From positions 32,008-96,007 of the forward strand of contig NZ_JAQGNT010000066.1 of the NCBI RefSeq assembly GCF_028291725.1: a stretch of DNA of 64,000 nucleotides. Reading direction: 5' to 3'. Shown here piece by piece: positions 1-7,131 of this stretch (position 1 is the stretch's first letter; the number at the start of each line of letters is the position of its first letter). The notes beneath the pieces are model-generated. The model was given only the letters and a program-made list of their open reading frames with translations. It was not told the origin of the DNA and did not search any database. The translations under genes and the position numbers were made by a program. The DNA is from Hydrocarboniphaga sp. (GTDB lineage Bacteria > Pseudomonadota > Gammaproteobacteria > Nevskiales > Nevskiaceae).

Positions 1-1483
1 GCTCGATCGGCTGATGCGTGGGGCCGTCTTCGCCAACGCCGATCGAATCGTGCGTGAACACGAAGATCACCGGCAGCTCCATGATCGCAGCCAGCCGGAT
101 CGGCGGCTTCATATAGTCGCTGAACACCAGGAAAGTCGAGGTATACGGCCGCAGATACGACAGCGCCAGGCCGTTGGCGATAGAGCCCATCACGTGCTCG
201 CGCACGCCAAAATGCAGGTTGCGGCCACCATAGCTTTTCGCCTGGAAGCTGCCGGCGCCTTCGAACGTCAGATTGGTTTTGGTCGACGGCGACAGATCGG
301 CGGAGCCGCCGATCAACCAGGGCAGCTGCTGAGCAAACGCATTGAGCACTTTGCCGCCGGCCTCGCGCGTCGCAATACCTTTCGCGTTGGGCTCGAAGCT
401 CAGCTCGGATTGTGCCCAGGCCTGCGGCATCTGGCCGGCGCGCATGCGCTGCAATTCGTCGTATAGCGCGGGCTCGGAGGATTGGAGCTGCTCGAGGGCC
501 TTCTGCCAGTCGTCGTAAGCCGGCTTGGCATGCTCGGCCATCGCGTCGCGCAACACATGGCGCGCTGCTTCCGGCACCAGGAAGCTCGAATCCTCCGGCC
601 AGCCGTAGGCCTTCTTGGTCAGCTTGATTTCATCGACACCCAGCGGCTCGCCATGCGCGGCCGCGGTGTTGTGCTTGTTCGGCGAGCCGTAGCCGATCAC
701 GCTGTCGACGACGATGAGAGTCGGTTTGTCGGTGGTCTGGTTGAACGCCTCGATCGCGGCGGCCAGCGCTGCCGTATCGTTGGCGTCCGCGACATGCAGC
801 GTGTTCCAGCCCAGGCCGCGAAAACGCATCGCGACATCGTCGCTGAATGCCAGCTCGGTATGGCCTTCGATGCTGATGGTGTTGTTGTCGTAGATCCAGC
901 ACAGGTTCGACAGCTTCAAGTGGCCGGCCAGCGAGGCGGCCTCGTTGGACACGCCCTCCATCATGTCGCCGTCACCGCACAACACGTAGACCTTGTAGTC
1001 GAAAATTTTCGCGTCGTCGCGATTGAAGTGCTGCGCCAGCCAGCGCTCGGCCATCGCCATGCCGACACTGTTGCCGCAACCCTGGCCCAGCGGGCCGGTG
1101 GTGGTTTCCACGCCGCTCGTCAGCCGGTATTCCGGATGGCCGGGCGTCTTCGAGTCGAGTTGGCGGAACTGCCTGATGTCGTCGAGACTCACCGCCGGTT
1201 TGCCGCTGGGCTTGCCATCAGCATCAATCTCCGTCACGCCGGCCAGATGCAGCAGCGAGTACAGCAGCATCGACGCATGACCGACCGACAGCACGAAGCG
1301 ATCGCGATTCGGCCAGTCCGGATGTTCAGGGTGATACTTGAGGAACTGCTTCCACAGTGTATAGCTGACCGGGGCCAGCGCCATCGGCGTGCCCGGATGC
1401 CCGGAGTTCGCTTTCTGCACCGCGTCCATCGCCAGTGTGCGGATCGTGTCGATGCACAGGCGATCGCTCGGGTTTTCAATCAT
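1..1483 (-). CDS. tkt: Transketolase, 3' end cut by window start
   Basis: Thiamine-diphosphate enzyme of the non-oxidative pentose phosphate pathway, moving two-carbon ketol units between sugar phosphates in the cytosol. Read on the minus strand the frame is open from 1483 to base 1 without a stop, so about 494 residues of a usual ~660 are present. The N-terminal part has the family's NSGHPGTPMA segment and the TDP/Mg motif GDGDMMEG; the pyrimidine-binding domain begins near the window edge (HDSIGVGEDGPTHQPIE). Two ATGs lie at 1489 and 1483; GGAG sits one base before the first but seven before the second, so 1483 is preferred. It is followed downstream of this strand outside the window, so operon partners cannot be seen. 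Confidence 0.96.
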   Translation of the reverse strand, partial: MIENPSDRLCIDTIRTLAMDAVQKANSGHPGTPMALAPVSYTLWKQFLKYHPEHPDWPNRDRFVLSVGHASMLLYSLLHLAGVTEIDADGKPSGKPAVSLDDIRQFRQLDSKTPGHPEYRLTSGVETTTGPLGQGCGNSVGMAMAERWLAQHFNRDDAKIFDYKVYVLCGDGDMMEGVSNEAASLAGHLKLSNLCWIYDNNTISIEGHTELAFSDDVAMRFRGLGWNTLHVADANDTAALAAAIEAFNQTTDKPTLIVVDSVIGYGSPNKHNTAAAHGEPLGVDEIKLTKKAYGWPEDSSFLVPEAARHVLRDAMAEHAKPAYDDWQKALEQLQSSEPALYDELQRMRAGQMPQAWAQSELSFEPNAKGIATREAGGKVLNAFAQQLPWLIGGSADLSPSTKTNLTFEGAGSFQAKSYGGRNLHFGVREHVMGSIANGLALSYLRPYTSTFLVFSDYMKPPIRLAAIMELPVIFVFTHDSIGVGEDGPTHQPIE

Positions 1484-1653
1484 GTTCATGCTCCGTTGAA
1501 CTGCGATGAGCTAGGCGCCGATGTTACGCAGCTGGGCTGGCAGCCGAGCTGAATGAGCCCTGCCCGTCGTGAGCGCCTGGCGACTGCAAAAGTAGACGCT
1601 TATAGCGCACGCGGAGGCGAGTGATCGAGTACACCCGTGCCGAACGGCCGCTT

Positions 1654-2376
1654 TCATTTTTTTGCGCGCCGCTGGCCGACCCGCCACAGTGCGGCACCGC
1701 CCTCGATGCCGGCGATGTTCGAGCCGATGCTGACCGAGAGCGGCAGATCGTCGGCGTCGACATGCCGCGCGTTGCCGCCGCCGATGATGATGCGGTCGGG
1801 ATGCAGCAGCACCTCGAGCAGCGCCAGCGCCTGGCGCAGCCGCTTGTTCCAGCGCTTTGCGCCACCATGCTGGAACGCGGCATCGCCCAGGACTTCGTCA
1901 TAGGTCTTGTCGTCACGCAGCGGATGATGCGCAAGCTCCATGTGCGGCGTCATCTCGCCGTCGCGGAACAGCGCGGTGCCGACGCCGGTACCGAGCGTGA
2001 TGACCAGCTCCAGACCCTTGCCGCGGATCAGCGCAAGGCCCTGCATTTCGGCGTCATTGATGATTCGGGACGGATGACCGCCGAGTTTTTTCGACAGCAC
2101 GTCAGCGAGCGCAAAACCGGCCCAGAGTCCGGTGTCCAGGTGCGGCGCCGTCAGCACCTTGCGATTACGGATGACGCCCGGAAAACCGATCGAGATTCGA
2201 TCGAATGCCGGCAGGCCCTGGACCAGCGCAACCACGGTATCCACCAGCCGCTTCGGCGGACAGGGATGCGGCGTCTCGACGCGGACGCGCTCGCTGCGCA
2301 TCCTGCCGCGCTGATCCAGCACGGCCGCTTTCAGGCCGCTGCCACCGATGTCGATCGCCAGAATCCCGGGCTTCAA
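1654..2376 (-). CDS. ppgK: ROK-family polyphosphate glucokinase-like protein
   Basis: Predicted cytosolic sugar kinase of the ROK family, 240 residues, the size of polyphosphate glucokinases, which phosphorylate glucose with polyphosphate or ATP. Visible: N-terminal phosphate-binding loop DIGGSGLK (residues 8-15), SIGFPG, a second loop TLGTGVGTALF, and IIGGGNA near the C-terminus. The segment DKTYDEVLG followed by KRWNKRLRQ is typical of the PpgK-like branch. The usual ROK zinc-binding cysteine cluster is absent, as in PpgK. The gene runs in the same direction as transketolase with about 165 bases between, so both belong to central sugar metabolism but co-transcription is not shown. Phosphate donor is inferred, not seen. 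Confidence 0.8.
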   Translation of the reverse strand: MKPGILAIDIGGSGLKAAVLDQRGRMRSERVRVETPHPCPPKRLVDTVVALVQGLPAFDRISIGFPGVIRNRKVLTAPHLDTGLWAGFALADVLSKKLGGHPSRIINDAEMQGLALIRGKGLELVITLGTGVGTALFRDGEMTPHMELAHHPLRDDKTYDEVLGDAAFQHGGAKRWNKRLRQALALLEVLLHPDRIIIGGGNARHVDADDLPLSVSIGSNIAGIEGGAALWRVGQRRAKK

Positions 2377-2468
2377 GACTGTTCCTTGTCCGTTGTATGC
2401 GTAGGTGGACTATGCAGGAAGACAATGGTTGCATAAGGCTTTCCATGAACCGAGCGCCCGACCCACCC

Positions 2469-2553
2469 GTAGGCTGGGTTGCAGCGAAGCGGAAACCCAG
2501 CGCTGGATTCGGGCCGCAACGCTGGGATTCCGCTTCGCTCCATCCCAGCCTAC
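2469..2553. repeat. REP pair (REPIN), GCTGGGTT family
   Basis: Head-to-head pair: GTAGGCTGGGTT at the left edge and its near-complement AACCCAGCCTAC-like arm (ATCCCAGCCTAC) at the right. Each half is itself a hairpin (GCTGGGTT...AACCCAGC). It lies in the 424-base gap 2377-2800, which otherwise holds a single second REP and no gene I can support. Confidence 0.8.
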
Positions 2554-2630
2554 GCAGGGGTTCAGGGTCCGTCGGCAGGTCCGCAAGGAACACGGGGCTC
2601 TCCATGAACCTAGGGAATCCACGGTCGCTC

Positions 2631-2664
2631 GTAGGGTGGGCAAAGCGAAGCGTGCCCACGCTAC
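2631..2664. repeat. Single REP, GGTGGGCA family
   Basis: One GTAG-headed hairpin, GTAGGGTGGGCA ... TGCCCACGCTAC, loop AAGCGAAGCG. Unlike most repeats here it is not paired with an inverted partner. It also lies in the 2377-2800 gap upstream of the peroxidase gene. Confidence 0.7.
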
Positions 2665-2800
2665 GGGTTCTGCGCCACAGGGTCACGAAACCGCCGTCCT
2701 GATTGCAGCAGCGCAGGCCGTGGCACTGCGCTAAATTAACCGCGCCAGTCTGCTTCGGCTCCAGCCGGGTACCCGCGACCGCTCAAAGGAATGACCGCGC

Positions 2801-3892
2801 ATGCCGCCATCCACGCCCCGTTCCGCATCGCCTGCACCGGTACTGCTGAAGCTTGCGATCATCGCCCTGGTGCTGCTGATCTTCGCCAGCGCGTTCGGCT
2901 ATGCCGGCGGATGGCTGGGCAGCCGCGGCTTGACAGGCAGCGCGATGGTCGACGCGCTGCAGGCCAATGCGGACCCGCATCCCGGCTTCCGCCGCAATCA
3001 CGCCAAGGGCATCTGCGTCAGCGGTTATTTCGAAGGCAATGGCGACGGCGCCCGGCTGTCGTCGGCTGAATTCTTCACCGCCACCCGCGCGCAAGTCGTC
3101 GGCCGTCTGGCGCTCGCCGGCGGCGATCCCTACGTCGCCGACGACAGCGTGCCGGTCCGCAGCCTGGCCCTGCAGCTGCGTCTGCCCGACGGCCAGGAAT
3201 GGCGTACCGGCATGAACGATATTCCGGGCTTCCCGGTGTCCACGCCGCAGGCTTTTCAGGAACTGACCGAGGCCTCGCACCCCGATCCGCAGACCGGCAA
3301 ACCCAGGCCCGATGCGATGAAGGCATTCCAGGCGCGGTATCCGGAGGCCGCCGCCTTCGGCGAGCGGCTCAAAGCCAGCCCGCGCTCGTCGAGCTTCGCC
3401 AACGACACTTACAACGGCATCAATGCTTTCGTATTCGTCGCCGCCGATCACCGCCGGCATCGGGTGCGCTGGTCCATGGAGCCGGAGCTGCCTTTCGCTC
3501 CGCGAACTGCCGCAGCTGCCGAGCCGGCAGCCCGCGACGCGCTGTTCGACGATCTGCTGACCCGGCTCGATCAGGGCCCGCTGCATTGGCATCTGATCGT
3601 CACCGTCGCTGCGGCCGGCGACGCCAGCGACCGGGCCGCCGAGCCCTGGCCCGCCGATCGCGAGCGCATCGACGTCGGCAGGCTGACGCTGACCGGTGCC
3701 AGCAGCGAACCCCAGGGCAGCTGCCGCGACATCGTCTATGACCCACTGGTGCTGCCGTCCGGCATCGAAGCCTCGGACGATCCGCTGCTCAGCGCGCGCT
3801 CTTCGGCCTATGCGGTCTCCTACCGGCGACGCGCCGGCGAACCACCCGGCGACAGCGCCATCAATGACCGCAAGGCCGGGAGCGCGCCATGA
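2801..3892 (+). CDS. Membrane-anchored catalase-like peroxidase (SrpA type)
   Basis: Heme peroxidase of the catalase superfamily, single-domain form of 363 residues, shorter than true catalases (~480+). A hydrophobic helix at residues about 15-38 suggests inner-membrane anchoring with the domain in the periplasm. Family marks: NHAKGICVSG with the distal histidine, the block YNGINAFVFV...RWSMEPE, and near the C-terminus DPLLSARSSAYAVSY holding the proximal Arg-x3-Tyr heme ligand. The stop overlaps the start of the cytochrome b561 gene (ATGA), a pairing common for this peroxidase type and consistent with the cytochrome passing electrons to it. Start chosen at the ATG after GGA; substrate (H2O2 or organic peroxide) is inferred from family. 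Confidence 0.88.
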   Translation: MPPSTPRSASPAPVLLKLAIIALVLLIFASAFGYAGGWLGSRGLTGSAMVDALQANADPHPGFRRNHAKGICVSGYFEGNGDGARLSSAEFFTATRAQVVGRLALAGGDPYVADDSVPVRSLALQLRLPDGQEWRTGMNDIPGFPVSTPQAFQELTEASHPDPQTGKPRPDAMKAFQARYPEAAAFGERLKASPRSSSFANDTYNGINAFVFVAADHRRHRVRWSMEPELPFAPRTAAAAEPAARDALFDDLLTRLDQGPLHWHLIVTVAAAGDASDRAAEPWPADRERIDVGRLTLTGASSEPQGSCRDIVYDPLVLPSGIEASDDPLLSARSSAYAVSYRRRAGEPPGDSAINDRKAGSAP

Positions 3893-4428
3893 AGCTGCAC
3901 GCTCGCTTCAGGCCGCTGGCGCGGCTGCTGCACTGGAGTATGGCGGTGCTGATCATCGCGATGCTGTTCATCGGCGCCGGCATGATCGGCGGCGCGCCGG
4001 AGCGGTACTCGGCGCTGCTGCGCGTACACAAGAGCATCGGCATCACGATCCTGCTGCTCGCCGCGATCCGGCTTGTCTATCGCCTGCTGCATCCGGCGCC
4101 AGCGCTGCCTGCCGATTTGCCGCGCCTGCAACGCGCCGCCGCGTTCGCCTCGCAGGTGCTGCTGTACGCGCTGATGTTCGCGCTGCCGATGGTGGGCTGG
4201 GCGATGCTGTCCGCCGAGGGCTATCCGATCCTGATCTACGGCGGGCTGCAGCTGCCACCGCTGATGCACGCCGACGCGATGTGGTATGCGCATCTGCGCA
4301 GCCTGCACTCGCTGCTCGGATACCTGCTGTTCTTCACGGTGCTGCTGCACCTGGGCGCGGCGCTGTTTCATGGGCTGATACGGCGTGACGGCGTGTTGTC
4401 GTCGATGGCCTCGCTGCGCCGCCCGTAG
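3889..4428 (+). CDS. Cytochrome b561 family protein
   Basis: Four-helix inner-membrane di-heme cytochrome b of 179 residues, the usual length. Hydrophobic segments lie at about 17-37, 48-66, 83-105 and 141-165. Candidate heme ligands are the histidines in LLHWSM, RVHKSIG, LHSLLGY and LLHLGAALFHG. It overlaps the peroxidase gene by four bases (ATGA), so translation is probably coupled and it likely supplies electrons from the quinone pool to that enzyme. The stop codon is the TAG of a repeat's GTAG head at 4425-4428: the last codons read CGC CCG TAG and the gene runs straight into the palindrome, so the repeat defines its C-terminus. Confidence 0.9.
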   Translation: MKLHARFRPLARLLHWSMAVLIIAMLFIGAGMIGGAPERYSALLRVHKSIGITILLLAAIRLVYRLLHPAPALPADLPRLQRAAAFASQVLLYALMFALPMVGWAMLSAEGYPILIYGGLQLPPLMHADAMWYAHLRSLHSLLGYLLFFTVLLHLGAALFHGLIRRDGVLSSMASLRRP

Positions 4429-4620
4429 GTCGGCCATCCCTTGCCGACGTGTACCCCGGATGCGCGATCACTACCTCCCAAAAAAAAGCCGGTGTAGGAG
4501 CGGGTCATACCCGCGACTCCGGCCTTGAACGGCACGGTCGCGGGTATGACCCGCTCCTACAGGTGCAGAGTCGGGAATGGCGCATCCGGAGTACACGTCG
4601 GCACAGGATGGCCGACGGTA
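4425..4620. repeat. Outer REPIN of the GTCGGCAA family, interrupted by a second REPIN
   Basis: Left arm GTAGGTCGGCCATCCC...GTGTACCCCGGATGCGC and right arm GCGCATCCGGAGTACAC...GGATGGCCGAC are complementary with one mismatch in the 17-base spacer part. They are pushed apart by the element at 4494-4560. The right edge ends GCCGACGGTACGAC instead of the usual GCCGACCTAC. It separates convergent cytochrome b561 and lexA. Confidence 0.8.
4494..4560. repeat. Inner REPIN, GAGCGGGT(CAT)ACCCGC family
   Basis: Perfect head-to-head pair: GTAGGAGCGGGTCATACCCG at left and its exact complement at right (CGGGTATGACCCGCTCCTAC). Sits in the loop of the outer element 4425-4620. A second copy is at 54939-55005. 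Confidence 0.85.
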
Positions 4621-4630
4621 CGACGCTTTT

Positions 4631-5290
4631 TCAGGGCAGCGGACCACCGGCATAGCGGATCAGGCCGGCGTATAGGCCTTCGATCGCGAACTCGGTGTTG
4701 TCGGTGTCGATGCGGATCGGGGCGTAGCGCTGCTGGTCGTCGTTCTCCGACAGCAGCACCACGAACCGGCCCTGCCTGGTGTACCGCTTCAGCGCCATCG
4801 TCATGTCGCCGGTCTGGGGATCGGGGATACGCACCGCGACGATCTGGCGATTGCTCGCCTCGTGCGTCTGATGAATGCCGACCAGGTCGCGGTCGAAGAT
4901 GTTCGCGTTCTGCATCGACCAGCCCTCGACCCGGCGCAAAAACTGCGCGCGCGGCCGGAACAGCGTCGGCTCGACCGTCAGGTACTCCTCGACGTTCTCG
5001 TCGCTCATCACCGGCGTGCCGGCCGCGATCCGGCCGATCAGCGGCAGGCTGTTCGGCGGCAGCGCCGCGACGGTGCCCTGCAGGATCGTCAGGCCTCGCG
5101 CGGTCGAGTCTTCAGCCGCGATGTAGCCCTTCTCGGCCAGCGCCGCCAGATGCAGCCGCGCCATCGAGCGGGTGAAGCCCAGCGCATCGCCCATCTCGGT
5201 CTGCGTCGGCGGCCGGCCTTTCTGCTGGACGTACTGCTGCAGGAAGGCCAGGACCCTGGTCTGTTTTTCGGTCAGTGCCGGGAGCTGCAT
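4631..5290 (-). CDS. lexA: LexA-family SOS repressor with divergent DNA-binding helix
   Basis: Self-cleaving transcriptional repressor of the DNA-damage response, 219 residues. N-terminal winged helix (1-65) and C-terminal S24 peptidase fold (about 80-215). Cleavage site Ala90-Gly91 in RIAAGTP, nucleophile Ser125 in GWSM, general base Lys168 in MALKRY. The recognition-helix region TRSMARLHLAAL differs strongly from the common SPNAAEEHLKAL, so it should read a different operator from E. coli LexA. A perfect inverted repeat (5319-5338) lies between it and the divergent nuclease gene and is the obvious candidate operator for both. Convergent with cytochrome b561 across a nested REPIN. Whether it is the only LexA of this genome cannot be seen. 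Confidence 0.93.
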   Translation of the reverse strand: MQLPALTEKQTRVLAFLQQYVQQKGRPPTQTEMGDALGFTRSMARLHLAALAEKGYIAAEDSTARGLTILQGTVAALPPNSLPLIGRIAAGTPVMSDENVEEYLTVEPTLFRPRAQFLRRVEGWSMQNANIFDRDLVGIHQTHEASNRQIVAVRIPDPQTGDMTMALKRYTRQGRFVVLLSENDDQQRYAPIRIDTDNTEFAIEGLYAGLIRYAGGPLP

Positions 5291-5318
5291 ATTTATTTTT
5301 TCTGTCGGCCATCAGTGG

Positions 5319-5338
5319 TACTACCATTAGTGGTAGTA
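5319..5338. promoter_or_regulatory. Candidate LexA operator
   Basis: TACTACCA-TTAG-TGGTAGTA: perfect inverted repeat with 8-base arms and 4-base spacer, 28 bases upstream of the lexA start and 57 upstream of the nuclease start. An overlapping hyphenated palindrome TGGTACTACCA is at 5316-5326. Resembles the TTAG/TACTA elements of Xanthomonas LexA boxes; binding is inferred. Confidence 0.65.
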
Positions 5339-5395
5339 TCCCCCTGCCCGGTCTCCGGGCGCAACCACCATCTCGTCCCGCCTCGGTGCATCTCC

Positions 5396-5977
5396 ATGAA
5401 AACCGCTCCTCTGAAATGGATTTATGTCTGGTTCACCGCCGCCGCGGTGCTGATCAGCGCAAGACCGGCCGGTGCCGCCGAGATCGCGGTCGCATTCTCG
5501 CCTGGCATCGGCGACCTGAACGCCGAGGAGCTGGTAATCGAGACCATCGGCACCGCGCGCCAAAGCATCCGGCTCGCGGCTTATGCGTTCACCTCCAAGC
5601 CGATCGCCAAGGCGCTGCTTGCCGCGAAACGGCGCGGCGTCGACGTGCAGGCGGTACTCGACAAGTCCAACCTGACGGAACGCTACGGCGCCGCCCAGTT
5701 CCTGGCCAACACCGGCATCCCGGTGCGCATCGATTCGGAGTATGCCGCCATGCACGACAAGTTCATGGTCATCGACTCCCATACCGTGCAGACCGGCTCG
5801 TTCAGCTATACCTCGGCAGCGGCGAAGGCCAATGCAGAGAACGCGATGGTCGTGCGCAACCATGCGAGCTTTGCCAGCGAATACGATGCCGAGTGGCGCC
5901 GCCTGTGGAAAGAATCGCGTCCGCTGATGCGCAACGAAGTGTCACGCAGCGGCGATATGCGCCTGTTCGAGCGCTAA
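5396..5977 (+). CDS. Secreted phospholipase D-like nuclease, single HKD motif
   Basis: Predicted periplasmic or secreted endonuclease/phosphodiesterase of the PLD superfamily, 193 residues, matching small Nuc-type nucleases that work as dimers with one HKD each. Signal peptide about 1-28 (cleavage after ARPAGAA). The motif is MHDKFMVID...GSFSYT: His120, Lys122, Asp127, then Gly-Ser with a serine where Asn is common. An open frame extends upstream to 4862 but that is antisense to lexA; the ATG at 5396 gives the signal peptide. It is divergent from lexA across a shared inverted repeat, suggesting damage-inducible expression. Nuclease rather than lipase activity is inferred from size and motif. 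Confidence 0.85.
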   Translation: MKTAPLKWIYVWFTAAAVLISARPAGAAEIAVAFSPGIGDLNAEELVIETIGTARQSIRLAAYAFTSKPIAKALLAAKRRGVDVQAVLDKSNLTERYGAAQFLANTGIPVRIDSEYAAMHDKFMVIDSHTVQTGSFSYTSAAAKANAENAMVVRNHASFASEYDAEWRRLWKESRPLMRNEVSRSGDMRLFER

Positions 5978-5997
5978 CATTTCGTAACAAGATCGCG

Positions 5998-6003
5998 TTG
6001 AAC
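5998..6003 (+). promoter_or_regulatory. Conserved TTGAAC element upstream of small RNA copy 1
   Basis: TTGAAC begins exactly 36 bases before the first base of stem 1, the same spacing as TTGAAC (35399-35404) at copy 2. It looks like a -35 element, but in this copy the -10 region (around 6020-6026, CCTCCAA) is poor. Confidence 0.35.
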
Positions 6004-6033
6004 TACCTCCTCGAGCCGCCCTCCAAGACCTTG

Positions 6034-6153
6034 AGCGTGAATCTCCCCCTATACACGCTTTCCGCCTACTCCCCCTACGGCGGATCCGGCATCCCCCGAG
6101 CCGGAGCTTGTACCCCCGCGAGTCCCTCCCCCGGCTCGCGGGGTTTTTTATTT
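6034..6153 (+). ncRNA. Small RNA with four C-rich hairpin loops, copy 1 (sX13-like)
   Basis: Non-coding stretch that folds into four consecutive stem-loops. Stem 1: AGCGTG/CACGCT (6034-6039/6054-6059), 14-base loop with CTCCCC. Stem 2: TCCGCC/GGCGGA (6061-6066/6079-6084), loop TACTCCCCCTAC. Stem 3: TCCGGC/GCCGGA (6085-6090/6100-6105), loop ATCCCCCGA. Stem 4: CCCCGCGAG/CTCGCGGGG (6114-6122/6135-6143), loop TCCCTCCCCCGG, followed by TTTTTTATTT, an intrinsic terminator on the plus strand. Every loop shows four or five cytosines, able to pair with G-rich Shine-Dalgarno regions. A diverged second copy at 35435-35555 keeps the architecture with compensatory changes. Xanthomonas sX13 has this style of C-rich loops; homology is inferred from shape only. 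The 5' end is uncertain. Confidence 0.8.
6135..6153 (+). terminator. Intrinsic terminator of small RNA copy 1
   Basis: Right arm of stem 4 (CTCGCGGGG) followed by TTTTTTATTT; the 9-bp stem starts at 6114. Also downstream of the PLD nuclease gene, so it may end that transcript too. Confidence 0.8.
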
Positions 6154-6268
6154 GCGCGGCGTTTATCCGCAGAGCACGGTGGCGATGCACCCGGCTGAGT
6201 CGTTTTCGACGAGCGTCCATGCCGCTTGTGATAAAAGAGTCGCCCGTTGAAGGTTTCCAGGGTGTCTT

Positions 6269-6646
6269 ATGAAGTGGTTCGCTTATGACGTAGTCCCCGT
6301 TGATTTCAACTGGGAGTACCTGAAGACGGTGCGGGAGACGGTGCGCGAGATCGCCATCAACGATGCCGAGGCGCGCGTCCATGGCAGCGACGTCCCGCCG
6401 CCCGACATGGAAGAATTTCTCGACGCCTGGGACAGCGCCAAGGAAGCGGCGACCAATGCCGGCTGGGTTGGCGACTCGACCAACGACCCCGCGGTATTCT
6501 GGCTGCCCGTGGTCGGCAGCTTCACGTTCGGCTTCGTGATCAAGCAGGACAACGAGGACAGCACGTTCGTGATCTCGCCGGTCGAACTGCCGCATCTCGG
6601 CGTCGCAGTGGAGACGCAGACTTCCGAGAACTTCGATGTCGAGTGA
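6269..6646 (+). CDS. Hypothetical protein, 125 residues
   Basis: Acidic cytosolic-looking protein without signal peptide or membrane segment; begins MKWFAYDVVPVDFNWEYL and is rich in Asp/Glu. I do not recognise a family. The coding frame is clean, its GC pattern fits the neighbours, and it overlaps the next small gene by 11 bases, suggesting a two-gene operon. No strong Shine-Dalgarno is seen (AGGGTG lies upstream). Confidence 0.65.
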   Translation: MKWFAYDVVPVDFNWEYLKTVRETVREIAINDAEARVHGSDVPPPDMEEFLDAWDSAKEAATNAGWVGDSTNDPAVFWLPVVGSFTFGFVIKQDNEDSTFVISPVELPHLGVAVETQTSENFDVE

Positions 6647-6821
6647 CATCAAGGTCGGCGACGCGGTTCGGCTCAAAACCGGCGGCGCCTCGATGACGGT
6701 GGAATCGATCGAAGGATGGAAAGCGGTCTGCGTGTGGCGCGACAACAACAAGCCGTATCGCGAGCCCTACCCTCTGCTGGTTCTCAGAGCCGACGCCGGC
6801 CCGGCCGCGGAAACAGCCTAG
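6636..6821 (+). CDS. YodC-like (DUF2158) small protein
   Basis: 61-residue protein with the pattern KVGDAVRLKTGGASMTVESI, then a W..V.W segment and a C-terminal PLLVL, as in the uncharacterised YodC/DUF2158 family, predicted to be a small SH3-like beta-barrel. It overlaps the preceding gene by 11 bases. Function unknown; cytosolic. Confidence 0.75.
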   Translation: MSSDIKVGDAVRLKTGGASMTVESIEGWKAVCVWRDNNKPYREPYPLLVLRADAGPAAETA

Positions 6822-6826
6822 CGCGT

Positions 6827-7006
6827 TCAGCAGGCACGCGCCCGGCTCTGGATATGCCTGGCTTCGATCGCCTGCTTGATCGAATCGAGCCGGGCCTTGG
6901 CGAGCCGCTCGATCGCGCTGACCGCCGCACTGGCCGCTTGCTTGTCCGCCGCCAAGGACGGATTTGCCGCCATAATCTTGATATTGGACCTCAATCTGTT
7001 GGACAT
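6827..7006 (-). CDS. Hypothetical small basic protein, 59 residues
   Basis: The frame is open up to 7150, but a strong Shine-Dalgarno AAGGAG eight bases before the ATG at 7006 defines a 59-residue protein starting MSNRLRSNIKIM. It is predicted to be mostly helical (AADKQAASAAVSAIERLAKA) and basic at the end. No family recognised. It is convergent with the YodC-like gene and divergent from the outer-membrane protein gene. Confidence 0.6.
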   Translation of the reverse strand: MSNRLRSNIKIMAANPSLAADKQAASAAVSAIERLAKARLDSIKQAIEARHIQSRARAC

Positions 7007-7131
7007 CGATCGTTCTCCTTGGTGAGAGGTTTTTCGATAGTTGACCCGGACTATCGCGGGCGGCACTACTGTGCCCGGTCCAATGGCGGCGCGCCGCCGA
7101 TTCCGTCTCAAAAGGTGCCGAGGGAGTACCG

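Noticed and set aside
482..1552. Long plus-strand open frame over transketolase
   Set aside because: Shadow of the minus-strand transketolase, whose frame has clear TDP motifs; high GC yields long antisense frames throughout the window.
6034..6153. Minus-strand RNA with GGA loops (RsmZ/CsrB-like sponge)
   Set aside because: On the minus strand the loops would read GGGGA, but the T-runs following the last stem in both copies are on the plus strand, so the RNA is transcribed in plus direction with C-rich loops.
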